Shown here in pieces: positions 36,312 to 46,373 of a DNA stretch of 64,000 nucleotides (position 1 is the first letter of the stretch; every line of letters begins with the position of its first letter). The position numbers and the translations under genes are program-made. The notes beneath the pieces are model-generated. The model was not told the origin of the DNA. It ran no database searches and worked only from the letters and a program-made list of their open reading frames with translations. This stretch comes from Candidatus Thermoflexus tengchongensis (GTDB taxonomy: Bacteria > Chloroflexota > Anaerolineae > Thermoflexales > Thermoflexaceae), in NCBI GenBank assembly GCA_016842085.1, contig JAEVEX010000044.1, forward strand, positions 176,111 to 240,110, given 5' to 3'.

Positions 36312-38528
36312 CTACTCCTCCAGCTCCCATTCCATATCCTGCACGGAGATCCCAGCCTCCCAGAGCCGATGCACGGGCACCAGCTTGCGATCAGCCGGCA
36401 CCGTGAGGATCAGCCCGTGGCCGTTACTGGCGGTCCGGTAACCGGATGCCTCCAGCACCTGCCGAGCCCGTTCCAGTTCCATCGGCGGCAGGCTCAACCG
36501 GAGCCGGGCCCGCAAGCCGGCCGCCTCCCCCAGGGCCTCCGGAGAGATCTCCGCAACCACCTGTCCGTCCTGCATCACCACCACCCGATCTGCCAGGCCC
36601 TGCACTTCCTCCAGGCGATGGGAGCTGAACAGCAACGTCTTCCCCCGCGCCTTGAGCTCCCGCAGCCGGCTCAGCCACTCCGTCCGCGCCGTCAGATCCA
36701 GGTTCGCCGTCGGCTCATCCAGCAACAGGATGGGAGGATCTCCCATCAGCGCGAGGGCCAGGGCCAGTCGCTGTTTCAATCCCCCCGACAGCGTTCGCAC
36801 CGGATGATCTTGATAGGGCGTCAGCCCCAGCGCCTCCACTTTTGTGGGGTCCACCCTCACACCCCGCAGCGCCGCGAAAAATTGCAGGGTCTCCGCGACC
36901 GTCCAGTTGTAGAAAGCCAGCTCCTGAGGAACATAGCCGATCCACTGCCGGGCGGCCCGGCCCTCTTTTCGGACATCCCGGCCTGCCACCCGGATCGTGC
37001 CCTCGCAGTCCAGCAGGCCCAGGATGCAACGGAGGACCGTCGTCTTCCCGGCGCCGTTCGGCCCCCACAGGGCCACCGCCTCGCCCGGCCGCACGATGAG
37101 ATCCAGCCCTCGCACGGCCCAGGTCTCCCCGAACCGCTTGCGCAGCCCGCGAACCTCCAGGATGGCTTCCGGGGTTGTCCGTTCCCCCACATCCCGGGAA
37201 GGCCGGGGGGGACGCCGGAGCCATCCCCATCCGATCGCGGCGAGGAGGATCCCTCCCAGCCCCAGGCCGATCCATCCTCCGGCATCCCCCGTCGCTTTCA
37301 CCGGCGCCTGCGCCGGGGGCCGGATCCGGGGCGCGGGGTCCTCCAGGCGGATCTGGGGTTCAAAGAAGGGGACGAGGATGGCGGCGGACTCGAGGGCCTG
37401 CATGGCCGGGGTGCCCCAGAACAACCGGAGGGGAGGGGCCTGATCCATCAGGCTCTCGAACACCCGTCGGGAGCGGTAGGGGACATCGCCGATCCCATCC
37501 CCGTCGGCATCGAAGCCCGCGTAATCGCTCCAGAAGTTGCCCCGCCAGTCGCTGGCCATCAGGCTCCCTTCCCCCTGCGTCGCCGCCTGCTGCTCGTTCT
37601 CCCAGAACACGTTTTCCCGGAAGGTCACCCCGCGCACCATCGGCAGGGCCAGCACGCCGATCCCGTTGTAAGCGATGAGGTTGCGTTCGAAACGGACCGG
37701 CGATCCCTCCTCCCGGGGCGTGTTGTCCAGGAAGATCGCCGCCGTGTTGTCCAGGAAGAGGTTGCCTTCCACGCGGACGTCATCGCTGTCCTTGAAGGCC
37801 AGGCCGTAGCCGCTGGGGCCCCGTTGATGGAGAAAACGATTGCCCCGCAGGGCGAGCCCCCGACTATACATCACAAAAACGCCCACGAAGTTACCCCGCA
37901 GGACGTTCCCCTCCACCTGGCTTCCGTTGCAATACATGTAATGGATGCCATAGCGCCCGCCTTCGAACTGGTTGCCCCGCAGGAGGGAGCGGTCGGAGAA
38001 CCAGATGATGACATCGCGCCCGCGCCGTGTCCGGTTCCCTTCGATCCGGGCATCCGGGCTATACCAGAGGCGGATCGCATCCCCCCGCTCCGCCTCCGGG
38101 ACATCCAGGCCGATCACCCTGTTGTTGCGGATGTGTGCTCCCGGAGCATCCTTGAGGTAGATCCCGAAGAGCACATCTTCCAGATGGTTGTCCTCCAGGG
38201 TCACCCCTGCGGCTCCCTCCGCGAGGATCCCGGCGTCCTCATGCTCCAGGGATCGACCGGAGTTCCGGATCACAAATCCCCGCACGGTCACGTGAGGCGC
38301 CCGGATGCGCAGCACCGTGCCCTGGCCCTGGCCATCCAGCACGGGTCGGTTCACCCCGATGAGCGTCAGAGGCTTGTCGATCAGGAAAGGGCCGTGGTAG
38401 ACCCCTCCGTGGACCTCCAGGGTCGCCCCCGGCGGGGCTGCCGCGATGGCCTCCTGGAGCGTCCGATCCGGATCTCCAGGGACCACCACGATCAGCGTCC
38501 AGAGGGCCAGGGCCAGGCGCAGCATCAT
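36312..38528 (-). CDS. nosDF: NosD-NosF fusion: beta-helix copper chaperone joined to ABC ATPase
   Basis: 738 aa in one uninterrupted frame. Residues 1-~395 are NosD: a signal segment, then right-handed beta-helix (CASH) repeats (GDAIRLWYSPDARIEGNRT, GGRYGIHYMYCNGSQVEGN, the DADGDGIGDVPY end block). A single membrane helix follows (~424-441, WIGLGLGGILLAAIGWGW). Residues ~460-660 are NosF: Walker A GPNGAGKTT (~485-493), TLSGGLKQRLALALA, ILLLDEPTANLD and LFSSHRLEE, with a ~75-aa C-terminal extension. Standard nos operons encode NosD and NosF separately. Here the topology is outside-membrane-inside, which fits both halves. It overlaps the upstream membrane-protein gene by 4 nt (ATGA). No frameshift or alternative ribosome site is apparent at the junction. 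Confidence 0.93.
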   Translation of the reverse strand: MMLRLALALWTLIVVVPGDPDRTLQEAIAAAPPGATLEVHGGVYHGPFLIDKPLTLIGVNRPVLDGQGQGTVLRIRAPHVTVRGFVIRNSGRSLEHEDAGILAEGAAGVTLEDNHLEDVLFGIYLKDAPGAHIRNNRVIGLDVPEAERGDAIRLWYSPDARIEGNRTRRGRDVIIWFSDRSLLRGNQFEGGRYGIHYMYCNGSQVEGNVLRGNFVGVFVMYSRGLALRGNRFLHQRGPSGYGLAFKDSDDVRVEGNLFLDNTAAIFLDNTPREEGSPVRFERNLIAYNGIGVLALPMVRGVTFRENVFWENEQQAATQGEGSLMASDWRGNFWSDYAGFDADGDGIGDVPYRSRRVFESLMDQAPPLRLFWGTPAMQALESAAILVPFFEPQIRLEDPAPRIRPPAQAPVKATGDAGGWIGLGLGGILLAAIGWGWLRRPPRPSRDVGERTTPEAILEVRGLRKRFGETWAVRGLDLIVRPGEAVALWGPNGAGKTTVLRCILGLLDCEGTIRVAGRDVRKEGRAARQWIGYVPQELAFYNWTVAETLQFFAALRGVRVDPTKVEALGLTPYQDHPVRTLSGGLKQRLALALALMGDPPILLLDEPTANLDLTARTEWLSRLRELKARGKTLLFSSHRLEEVQGLADRVVVMQDGQVVAEISPEALGEAAGLRARLRLSLPPMELERARQVLEASGYRTASNGHGLILTVPADRKLVPVHRLWEAGISVQDMEWELEE

Positions 38529-39181
38529 GCGCGGGCTCCCTCCGGGACCAGGATCAGGGGGCCGATCCGAAGGGCCTGATGGCGCTCCAGCGCCGTGCGG
38601 ACGGTCCGGCGGAAGTGCAGGCCGAGGGCGATCAGGATGGAGGCCGCCAGCGCCATCCAGAACCCGATCTGGAGCTCCGCTACGGTCCGGAACTGCCCCA
38701 CCACCCCCACGCCGATCAGGGGCGGTGTGAAGGGCGGCAGCCGCAGCGGGGCGTTCGGGTCCAGGTCATGGCCGTAGCGGTAGAGCCAGTAATACATGTC
38801 GGCCAGGAAGATGATCGGGAACAGCATGGCCGGCAGGGAGAGCACCGCCGCCCAGCGGCGTCGGGTAAAGGCCAGGGCCTCCCCCAGCAGCGCGGCCGCC
38901 CCGATGGCCAGAGGTGCCAGGAAGCGCTCCACCTGGGCCGCCTCGTGCAGCTTCTTCATCCCGATGTAGTGGTTCAGGTTGTCCACCTCGTTTACATCGC
39001 CGGCCAGGTGGGTGACATAGACGTCCACCCGGAGCCCTCCCGGATACTGTGGGGCCTGAAGGGTCATGCGCCAGTAGGGGAAGAGCAGAGAGAGCAGGAG
39101 CAGCCAGGACGCCCCGATGAAGAAAGCCCGGGGCAACCGGAAAGGATCCTCCCGAAGCCATGCGTTCAGTCGCTCCACCAT
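38525..39181 (-). CDS. nos-cluster membrane protein, four to five helices
   Basis: 218 aa integral membrane protein: helix 1 FFIGASWLLLLSLLFPYW, then an external loop with the motif DEVDNLNHYIGMKKLHE, and further helices (LAPLAIGAAALLGEALAF, LSLPAMLFPIIFLADMYYWL, ELQIGFWMALAASILIALGL). Similar proteins sit between nosZ and nosD in clade II (Sec-type) nos operons. The function is unproven; it may help electron delivery or assembly. It lies 137 nt after nosZ and overlaps nosDF by 4 nt. Confidence 0.75.
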   Translation of the reverse strand: MVERLNAWLREDPFRLPRAFFIGASWLLLLSLLFPYWRMTLQAPQYPGGLRVDVYVTHLAGDVNEVDNLNHYIGMKKLHEAAQVERFLAPLAIGAAALLGEALAFTRRRWAAVLSLPAMLFPIIFLADMYYWLYRYGHDLDPNAPLRLPPFTPPLIGVGVVGQFRTVAELQIGFWMALAASILIALGLHFRRTVRTALERHQALRIGPLILVPEGARA

Positions 39182-39267
39182 CGCATTTCCCTCCAGAAGA
39201 TTGAACGGCCCGCGCCTTCAGGCCCCGACCGGTAAGCGCCTCGAGAAGCCATTGCGGGAATCCTGCT

Positions 39268-39304
39268 CCCCAGGGGGGAGCGGCCGGAGGGCCGCCCCCC
39301 TGGG
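39268..39304. promoter_or_regulatory. strong hairpin in the nosZ-nosDF intercistronic gap
   Basis: CCCAGGGGGG and CCCCCCTGGG arms with GCGGCC/GGCCGC pairing inside form a near-perfect stem just 3' of nosZ. On the nos mRNA it lacks a T-run, so it may stabilise the nosZ 3' end or partly attenuate read-through. Confidence 0.5.
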
Positions 39305-39318
39305 CTTTTCCCTTATGG

Positions 39319-41307
<1,989 letters not shown>

Positions 41308-41417
41308 GGAACCCTCCTTTCAAGGTCAGGCTTGCACAGCCGAACACGCGCGCGGCTACCTGGATCTTTGTAGGGGATATTCGCATCTCATCATGCCCGG
41401 AACTGGCAGGAAAGGGT

Positions 41418-41431
41418 ATGATCTCCGTCAT
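41418..41431. promoter_or_regulatory. FNR/DNR-like operator upstream of nosZ
   Basis: On the nos strand it reads ATGAC-GGAG-ATCAT, matching the FNR-family layout TTGAc-N4-aTCAA and extended by T/A to 16 bp. It lies 111 nt before the nosZ ATG. An identical pair of half-sites occurs before the zinc-ribbon gene. Confidence 0.6.
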
Positions 41432-41473
41432 AAAAGGGGCCGCTTTTGTGGTAATAAAAGTCATTGTTTTGGC

Positions 41474-41487
41474 GTGACATTTGTCAC
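41474..41487. promoter_or_regulatory. second CRP/FNR-like palindrome upstream of nosZ
   Basis: GTGACA-TT-TGTCAC, equivalent to GTGA-N6-TCAC (CRP form) or TGAC-N4-GTCA (FNR form). It is centred 56 bp from the site at 41418-41431. Confidence 0.55.
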
Positions 41488-41558
41488 CACAGGCCCAATG
41501 GAAGGGGTGAGGAAGGCCTTCATGGGCAAGGCGGCCTGGCCCCTTCATCCTCCTCCAT

Positions 41559-41783
41559 TCAGTGGCTTTCGGCTCCCGAGGAGGGCGTGGGCGAGGGAAG
41601 GGGGCGCCGGGGACAGTTTTCCCAGCATGGGAACGGGCCGTGGGTGATTTCCGCGCCGCAATTGGGGCAGCGGCCGCTCGCCTCATAGCACCAGAGCTCG
41701 ATATCGGGCTCTCCACAGACCGGGCAGGTCACGTAATCCGGAAAAGGATCCGGCAGCGGTCGATCATCCAGTTCCTGAGCCAT
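41559..41783 (-). CDS. small zinc-ribbon protein upstream of nosZ
   Basis: 74 aa from MAQELDDRP, preceded by GAGGA. Two CxxC pairs form a zinc ribbon: VTCPVCGEPDIELWCYEAS and GRCPNCGAEITHG, plus two further Cys in FPCWENCP. No enzyme domain is present. It is co-directional with nosZ, 251 nt upstream, and carries its own copy of the FNR-like box, so it probably belongs to the same regulon. A longer frame to 42167 is dismissed as its extra part looks non-coding. Function unknown. Confidence 0.7.
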   Translation of the reverse strand: MAQELDDRPLPDPFPDYVTCPVCGEPDIELWCYEASGRCPNCGAEITHGPFPCWENCPRRPLPSPTPSSGAESH

Positions 41784-41847
41784 GGCGTCCTCACAGGGGG
41801 CCAGCGGATTTCCGCTTTCTATCCTCCCGCAATCCCGGGATCCCGGT

Positions 41848-41861
41848 ATGATTTTCGTCAT
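41848..41861. promoter_or_regulatory. FNR/DNR-like operator upstream of the zinc-ribbon gene
   Basis: On the minus strand it reads ATGAC-GAAA-ATCAT, with the same half-sites as the nosZ box at 41418-41431. It lies 65 nt before the gene start. Confidence 0.6.
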
Positions 41862-42116
41862 GCGGGTGAACCCATCCGGCTGGAGGGGGCGCACTCCAGG
41901 CACCCTCGCCAGCGCGGGCGATCCATCCCGGGGGGAGGTTTCGGAGAGGCTCGCCCAGCCCCCGGACCTCGGATCTTGACAGGTCATCCGAGTCCAGATA
42001 AGCTTGTAAATGCCGGAAGGGGAGTAGCCATCGGGCCCTTCGCCCGATGACGGGATCGTCAGCACGGGAGATCGCCTGGTCCGATCCCCGGTCCCGTCGG
42101 CCCTCCGGGCCTGGCA

Positions 42117-42187
42117 AGACCTTCGGTTGATGTCCGATCCCATTTCCCGGGAAATGGAGTTCGACATCGGCCGAAGGTCTTTTTTTT
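42117..42187 (+). terminator. plus-oriented terminator or attenuator upstream of the zinc metallopeptidase gene
   Basis: AGACCTTCGG (42117-42126) pairs with CCGAAGGTCT (42171-42180), followed by seven further T. Inside is the 18-bp perfect palindrome CCATTTCCCGGGAAATGG (42141-42158) and GATGTC/GACATC pairing. No plus-strand gene lies upstream to be terminated. Confidence 0.8.
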
Positions 42188-42282
42188 AGGGCGGATGCAG
42201 CCGGGTATGGACGGAGAAGCGAGGAGGCTTCCCTTTCGATATTCCTGCGTAAGGCGCGATCACTCCATCAGGAGGTCGGACC

Positions 42283-42978
42283 ATGCTGTTCTGGTGGGAT
42301 CCGCTGTATTTGGTGTTTGCGCTTCCGGCGCTGGTGCTGGGGCTGTATGCCCAGGCGAAGGTGCAGGCGGCCTATAGCCGCTGGCTGCGGGTTCCGGCCC
42401 GTCTGACGGGGCTGGAGGCGGCCCGGCGGCTGTTGCAGGCGGCGGGGCTGTATGAGGTGCGTCTGGAGGGGACCCCCGGGCATCTGACGGATCACTATGA
42501 TCCGACCACGAAGACGCTGCGGCTTTCCCCGGGTGTGGCGGGGGTGGCCTCGGTGGCCTCGCTGGCGGTGGCGGCGCACGAGATCGGGCATGCGCTGCAG
42601 GATGCGGAGGGCTACTGGGGGCTGCGGGCGCGGGCGGCGCTGGTGCCGGCGGTGAACTTTGGGTCGTGGCTGGGGCCGGTGCTGTTTCTGGTGGGCTTTT
42701 TGCTGCGGAGTCCGGAGCTGGTGTGGGTGGGGGTGCTGTTCTTTGCGGGGGCGGCGGTGTTTGCGCTGGTGACGCTGCCGGTGGAGCTGGATGCCAGCCG
42801 GCGGGCGTTGCGGTTGCTGGAGGGGAGCGGGTTGCTGGGGACGGTGGAGGAGCGGGCGGGGGCGCGGGAGGTGCTGAGGGCGGCGGCGCTGACCTACGTG
42901 GCCGCTCTGGCCCAGGCCCTCTCCACCCTGGCCTACTACGCCTTCCTCGCCATGGGCATGCGGCGTTCGGAGGAATGA
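42283..42978 (+). CDS. membrane neutral zinc metallopeptidase (Zn_peptidase_2/YugP-like)
   Basis: 231 aa, ATG after AGGAGG. An N-terminal helix (YLVFALPALVLGLYAQ) is followed by a conserved segment (LTGLEAARRLLQAAGL, DHYDPTTKTLRLSP) and the zinc motif AAHEIGHALQDAE. Two or three C-terminal helices complete the YugP-like plan. It should be a membrane-embedded protease of unknown substrate. The ATPase gene starts 1 nt after its stop, so the two are coupled. Confidence 0.88.
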   Translation: MLFWWDPLYLVFALPALVLGLYAQAKVQAAYSRWLRVPARLTGLEAARRLLQAAGLYEVRLEGTPGHLTDHYDPTTKTLRLSPGVAGVASVASLAVAAHEIGHALQDAEGYWGLRARAALVPAVNFGSWLGPVLFLVGFLLRSPELVWVGVLFFAGAAVFALVTLPVELDASRRALRLLEGSGLLGTVEERAGAREVLRAAALTYVAALAQALSTLAYYAFLAMGMRRSEE

Positions 42979-42979
42979 A

Positions 42980-45670
42980 ATGCGGGGATCCTCTGAATCC
43001 CAGACCCTATGGCATACCCTCCCTGTAGAAGAATGCTTCCGCCAGCTAAGCGCGGAGCCGGCGGGCCTGAGCCGCGCCGAGGCGGCCCGCCGGCTCCAGG
43101 AGTGGGGCCCCAATGAGCTGGAGCCGCCCCGGCGGATCTCCCCCCTGGCCATCCTCCTTTCCCAGTTCCGGAACGTCCTGGTGCTGATCCTCCTGGCCGC
43201 CACCGCCCTCTCGATCCTCCTGGGCCACGGGACGGAAGCGGTGGTCATTATCATCATCGTGCTCTTCTCCGTCCTGCTGGGATTCCTCCAGGAATACCGG
43301 GCGGAGCGCGCCCTGGAGGCGCTTCGACGAATGGCTGCCCCGATGGCCACGGTGCTTCGGGAAGGGATCGAGGCGCGAATCCCCGCCCGGGAGCTGGTGC
43401 CCGGAGATGTGGTCGTTCTTCACGCTGGAGACCGGGTGCCCGCGGATCTGCGGTTGATCGAGGCGGTCAACCTCCAGATCGACGAGGCGGTGCTAACCGG
43501 CGAGTCGGTCCCGGTGGAGAAGCACACGGCGGCGATCCCGGACCCTGCCATCCCGTTGGGGGACCGAAGGAACATGGCCTACGCCGGGACGGTGGTGACG
43601 TATGGACGGGGGCGGGGCCTCGTGGTCGCCACCGGGATGCGCACGGAGTTCGGGGCCATCGCCCGAATGCTTCAAACCATCGAGGAAGAGCGGACGCCGC
43701 TTCAGGAGAACCTGGATCGGATGGGGAAGGCCCTGGCCCGGGCGGCCCTGGGGGTGGTCGCTCTGATCGTGGCCCTCGGCCTGCTGCGCGGCCGGCCCTG
43801 GCTCGAGATGCTGATCTTCGGCCTGGCCCTGGCTGTGGCGGTTGTCCCGGAGGCCCTGCCGGCGGTCGTGACGATCTCCCTGGCCCTGGGGGTCCAGCGG
43901 ATGGTCCGGCGCAACGCCCTGATCCGCCGGCTGCCGGCGGTGGAGACCCTGGGGAGCACCGATGTGATCTGCACCGATAAGACCGGGACCCTCACCCGGA
44001 ACGAGATGACCGTGCGCCGCCTTTTCGTCTGCGGGCAGTTCTGGGAGGTCACCGGGAGCGGGTATGAGCCCTCCGGGGAGTTCCGGCTGAATGGACAGCC
44101 TGTGGAGCCACCGGAGACCCTGCGGCGGGTGCTCCGGGCGGCCGCTCTGGCCTCGGATGCCCGACTTCGCCAGGAATCCGATGGCCGCTGGCAGGGGCAG
44201 GGAGATCCAACAGAGCTGGCCCTTCTGGTTGCCGCCATAAAGGCCGGGCTGCAGCCGGAGGCGCTGAACGGCCGCTACCCGCGCGTGCACGAGATCCCGT
44301 TCACCTCGGAGCGGAAGCGGATGACCACCCTGCATCAGGGCCCGGAGGGCCTGTTCGCTGCTTCCAAGGGGGCCCCCGAGGTGATCCTGGAAAGCTGTCG
44401 CTTTCTCCTGACCGACGAGGGCGAGCGCCCCCTCACCCTGGCGGAGCGGGAGCGGATCCTGGAGGCGGCCCGGACGATGGCCGGGGAGGCGCTGCGGGTG
44501 CTGGCGGTGGCGGATAAGGCGTCCACCCGCCTCGAGGACGCGGAGGAAGGGATGACCTTCCTGGGCCTGGTGGGGATGATCGATCCGCCACGCCCCGAGG
44601 CCAAAGCGGCCATCCAGATCTGTCGGGAGGCCGGCATCCGGGTGGTGATGATCACCGGGGATCATCCGTTGACCGCCCAGGCCATCGCCCGGGAGCTGGG
44701 CCTGCTGCAGAACGGCCGGGTGATCACCGGGGCGGAGCTGGACGCCATGAGCGATGAGGAGTTCGAACAGCAGGTAGAGGAGATCGATGTCTATGCCCGG
44801 GTGTCTCCGGCCCACAAGTTCCGGGTAGTTACCGCCCTCCAGAAGAAAGGCCACATTGTGGCCATGACCGGGGATGGGGTGAACGACGCCCCGGCTTTGA
44901 AGAAGGCAGATATCGGCATCGCCATGGGGATCACCGGCACGGACGTCTCCAAGGAAGCCGCGGCAATGGTGCTGCTGGACGACAACTTCGCTTCCATCGT
45001 GGCGGCGGTGGAGGAAGGCCGGGCGATCTTCTCCAACATCAAGAAATACCTGATGTATCTGCTCTCCTCCAATGTGGGGGAGATCCTCCTGATGGCCATG
45101 GCCTCCCTGGCCGGGCTTCCCCCGCCCCTCAGCGCGGCCCAGATCCTGTATGTGAACCTGGCCACCGATGGGCTGCCCGCGCTGGCCCTCGGGGTGGACC
45201 CGCCGGAGCCGGACCTGATGCGTCGGCCGCCTCGTAACCCTCGGGTCGGCCTCTTCACCCGGCCGGTGATCCTGCTGATGCTGGCCGGAGGCCTGTGGTC
45301 CGCCCTGGTCAACCTCTCCCTGTTCACCTGGGCCCTCTCCTCCGGCCGGAGCCTGGCGGAGGCCATGACGATGGCCTTCGTGTCCCTGGTGCTGATCCAG
45401 TTCTTCAAGGCTTACAACTTCCGGTCGGACCGCCACTCGGTCCTGCGGCAGCCTTTCGCCAACCGCTGGCTGAACCGGGCGATCCTGTGGGAAGCCACGA
45501 TGTTGCTGTTGCTCCTCTACGTGCCTTTCCTGCGGGATCTGTTCGGGATCTACAGCCTGCCGTGGATCGACTGGGCGATCATCCTCGCGGCGGCTGCCAC
45601 GGTGGTGCCGGTGCTGGAGCTGGTGAAATGGATCGAGCGCCGCGGGCTGCTGGGGGCGATCGATGGCTAA
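42980..45670 (+). CDS. P2A-type cation-transporting ATPase (probably Ca2+)
   Basis: 896 aa, full length. Actuator motif LTGESVPVEK (~173), phosphorylation site CTDKTGTLTRNEM (~332), hinge MTGDGVNDAPALKKADIGIAMG, helix 4 VVPEALPAVV and helix 6 YVNLATDGLPALALG. The last two resemble SERCA/PMCA-type Ca2+ pumps, although helix 4 has PEAL where SERCA has PEGL, so the ion is likely but not certain. It exports cations with ATP hydrolysis. It is coupled to the upstream protease gene. Confidence 0.92.
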   Translation: MRGSSESQTLWHTLPVEECFRQLSAEPAGLSRAEAARRLQEWGPNELEPPRRISPLAILLSQFRNVLVLILLAATALSILLGHGTEAVVIIIIVLFSVLLGFLQEYRAERALEALRRMAAPMATVLREGIEARIPARELVPGDVVVLHAGDRVPADLRLIEAVNLQIDEAVLTGESVPVEKHTAAIPDPAIPLGDRRNMAYAGTVVTYGRGRGLVVATGMRTEFGAIARMLQTIEEERTPLQENLDRMGKALARAALGVVALIVALGLLRGRPWLEMLIFGLALAVAVVPEALPAVVTISLALGVQRMVRRNALIRRLPAVETLGSTDVICTDKTGTLTRNEMTVRRLFVCGQFWEVTGSGYEPSGEFRLNGQPVEPPETLRRVLRAAALASDARLRQESDGRWQGQGDPTELALLVAAIKAGLQPEALNGRYPRVHEIPFTSERKRMTTLHQGPEGLFAASKGAPEVILESCRFLLTDEGERPLTLAERERILEAARTMAGEALRVLAVADKASTRLEDAEEGMTFLGLVGMIDPPRPEAKAAIQICREAGIRVVMITGDHPLTAQAIARELGLLQNGRVITGAELDAMSDEEFEQQVEEIDVYARVSPAHKFRVVTALQKKGHIVAMTGDGVNDAPALKKADIGIAMGITGTDVSKEAAAMVLLDDNFASIVAAVEEGRAIFSNIKKYLMYLLSSNVGEILLMAMASLAGLPPPLSAAQILYVNLATDGLPALALGVDPPEPDLMRRPPRNPRVGLFTRPVILLMLAGGLWSALVNLSLFTWALSSGRSLAEAMTMAFVSLVLIQFFKAYNFRSDRHSVLRQPFANRWLNRAILWEATMLLLLLYVPFLRDLFGIYSLPWIDWAIILAAAATVVPVLELVKWIERRGLLGAIDG

Positions 45671-45701
45671 CGGGTGATCCTCCGCAAATGGGGGAAGAGA
45701 A

Positions 45702-46316
45702 ATGGAAGAAATCCGGACGTTCATCGAGTCCGTGATGGCCGAGCTGGGATATGGTGGCATCTTCCTGGCCGCTGTAGTGGAAGTGGTTTTCCCCCCATTG
45801 CCCTCGGACCTTCTGATTCCGGCGGCAGGGGTGGCAGCTGCCGCCGGCGTCCTGAAGCCGGAGGGAGTTGTGCTTGCCGCCACGGGGGGCACAGTAGCGG
45901 GAGCCCTCATTCTTTACACTCTGGCGCGGGTGGCGGGCGAGCCCATTGCCCGCAGATGGATCCGCCGGTATGGGCACTGGCTGGGGATCCGGGAGGCTGG
46001 AATGGATCGCTCGCTCCAGCTCTTCCGACGCTATGGAGCCCCCGTCCTCCTTTTTGCCCACCTGATCCCTGGTCTCCGCAGCGGGATCGCTATCCCGGCC
46101 GGGATGAGCGGGATGCCCCTCCTTCCCTTCAGCGGGTTGACCGCGCTGGGCGCGGCCATACGGGCCACGTTGCAGACTACAGCGGGCATGCTTCTGGCCC
46201 CTCATCCGCTCCTTCTCATTTCGACCCTTTTCCTCATCGGGGCGATAATCCCCATGGGGCTGGCCATGAGGGCGCTGGCCCGCCGGAGGCCGGGCGGTCG
46301 CCTGCCCGGCTCCTGA
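45702..46316 (+). CDS. DedA-family membrane protein
   Basis: 204 aa with the DedA pattern: the re-entrant block VVEVVFPPLPSDLLIPAAGVAAA at the N-terminus and the conserved FRRYGAPVLLFAHLIPGLRSGIAIPAGMSGM in the middle, followed by C-terminal helices. DedA proteins move lipids such as undecaprenyl phosphate across the membrane. It follows the ATPase by 31 nt. The substrate here is not determined. Confidence 0.9.
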   Translation: MEEIRTFIESVMAELGYGGIFLAAVVEVVFPPLPSDLLIPAAGVAAAAGVLKPEGVVLAATGGTVAGALILYTLARVAGEPIARRWIRRYGHWLGIREAGMDRSLQLFRRYGAPVLLFAHLIPGLRSGIAIPAGMSGMPLLPFSGLTALGAAIRATLQTTAGMLLAPHPLLLISTLFLIGAIIPMGLAMRALARRRPGGRLPGS

Positions 46317-46373
46317 GGTCGTCCAGTTCGAGCGGCGTCGGGTCGCAAGGGAGAGCCGGAGGTGGCCCTTCTG

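Larger units (their letters stand above)
41784..42282. other. 499-bp divergent intergenic region with operator and orphan terminator
   Basis: No protein gene is supported. It contains the FNR-like site at 41848-41861 serving the minus-strand zinc-ribbon gene, and a strong plus-oriented hairpin with T-run at 42117-42187 ahead of the plus-strand metallopeptidase gene. Confidence 0.6.

Noticed and set aside
43493..45910. Long open frame antisense to the P-type ATPase
   Set aside because: The plus-strand frame contains all P-type ATPase motifs; the antisense translation is low-complexity and unfamiliar.
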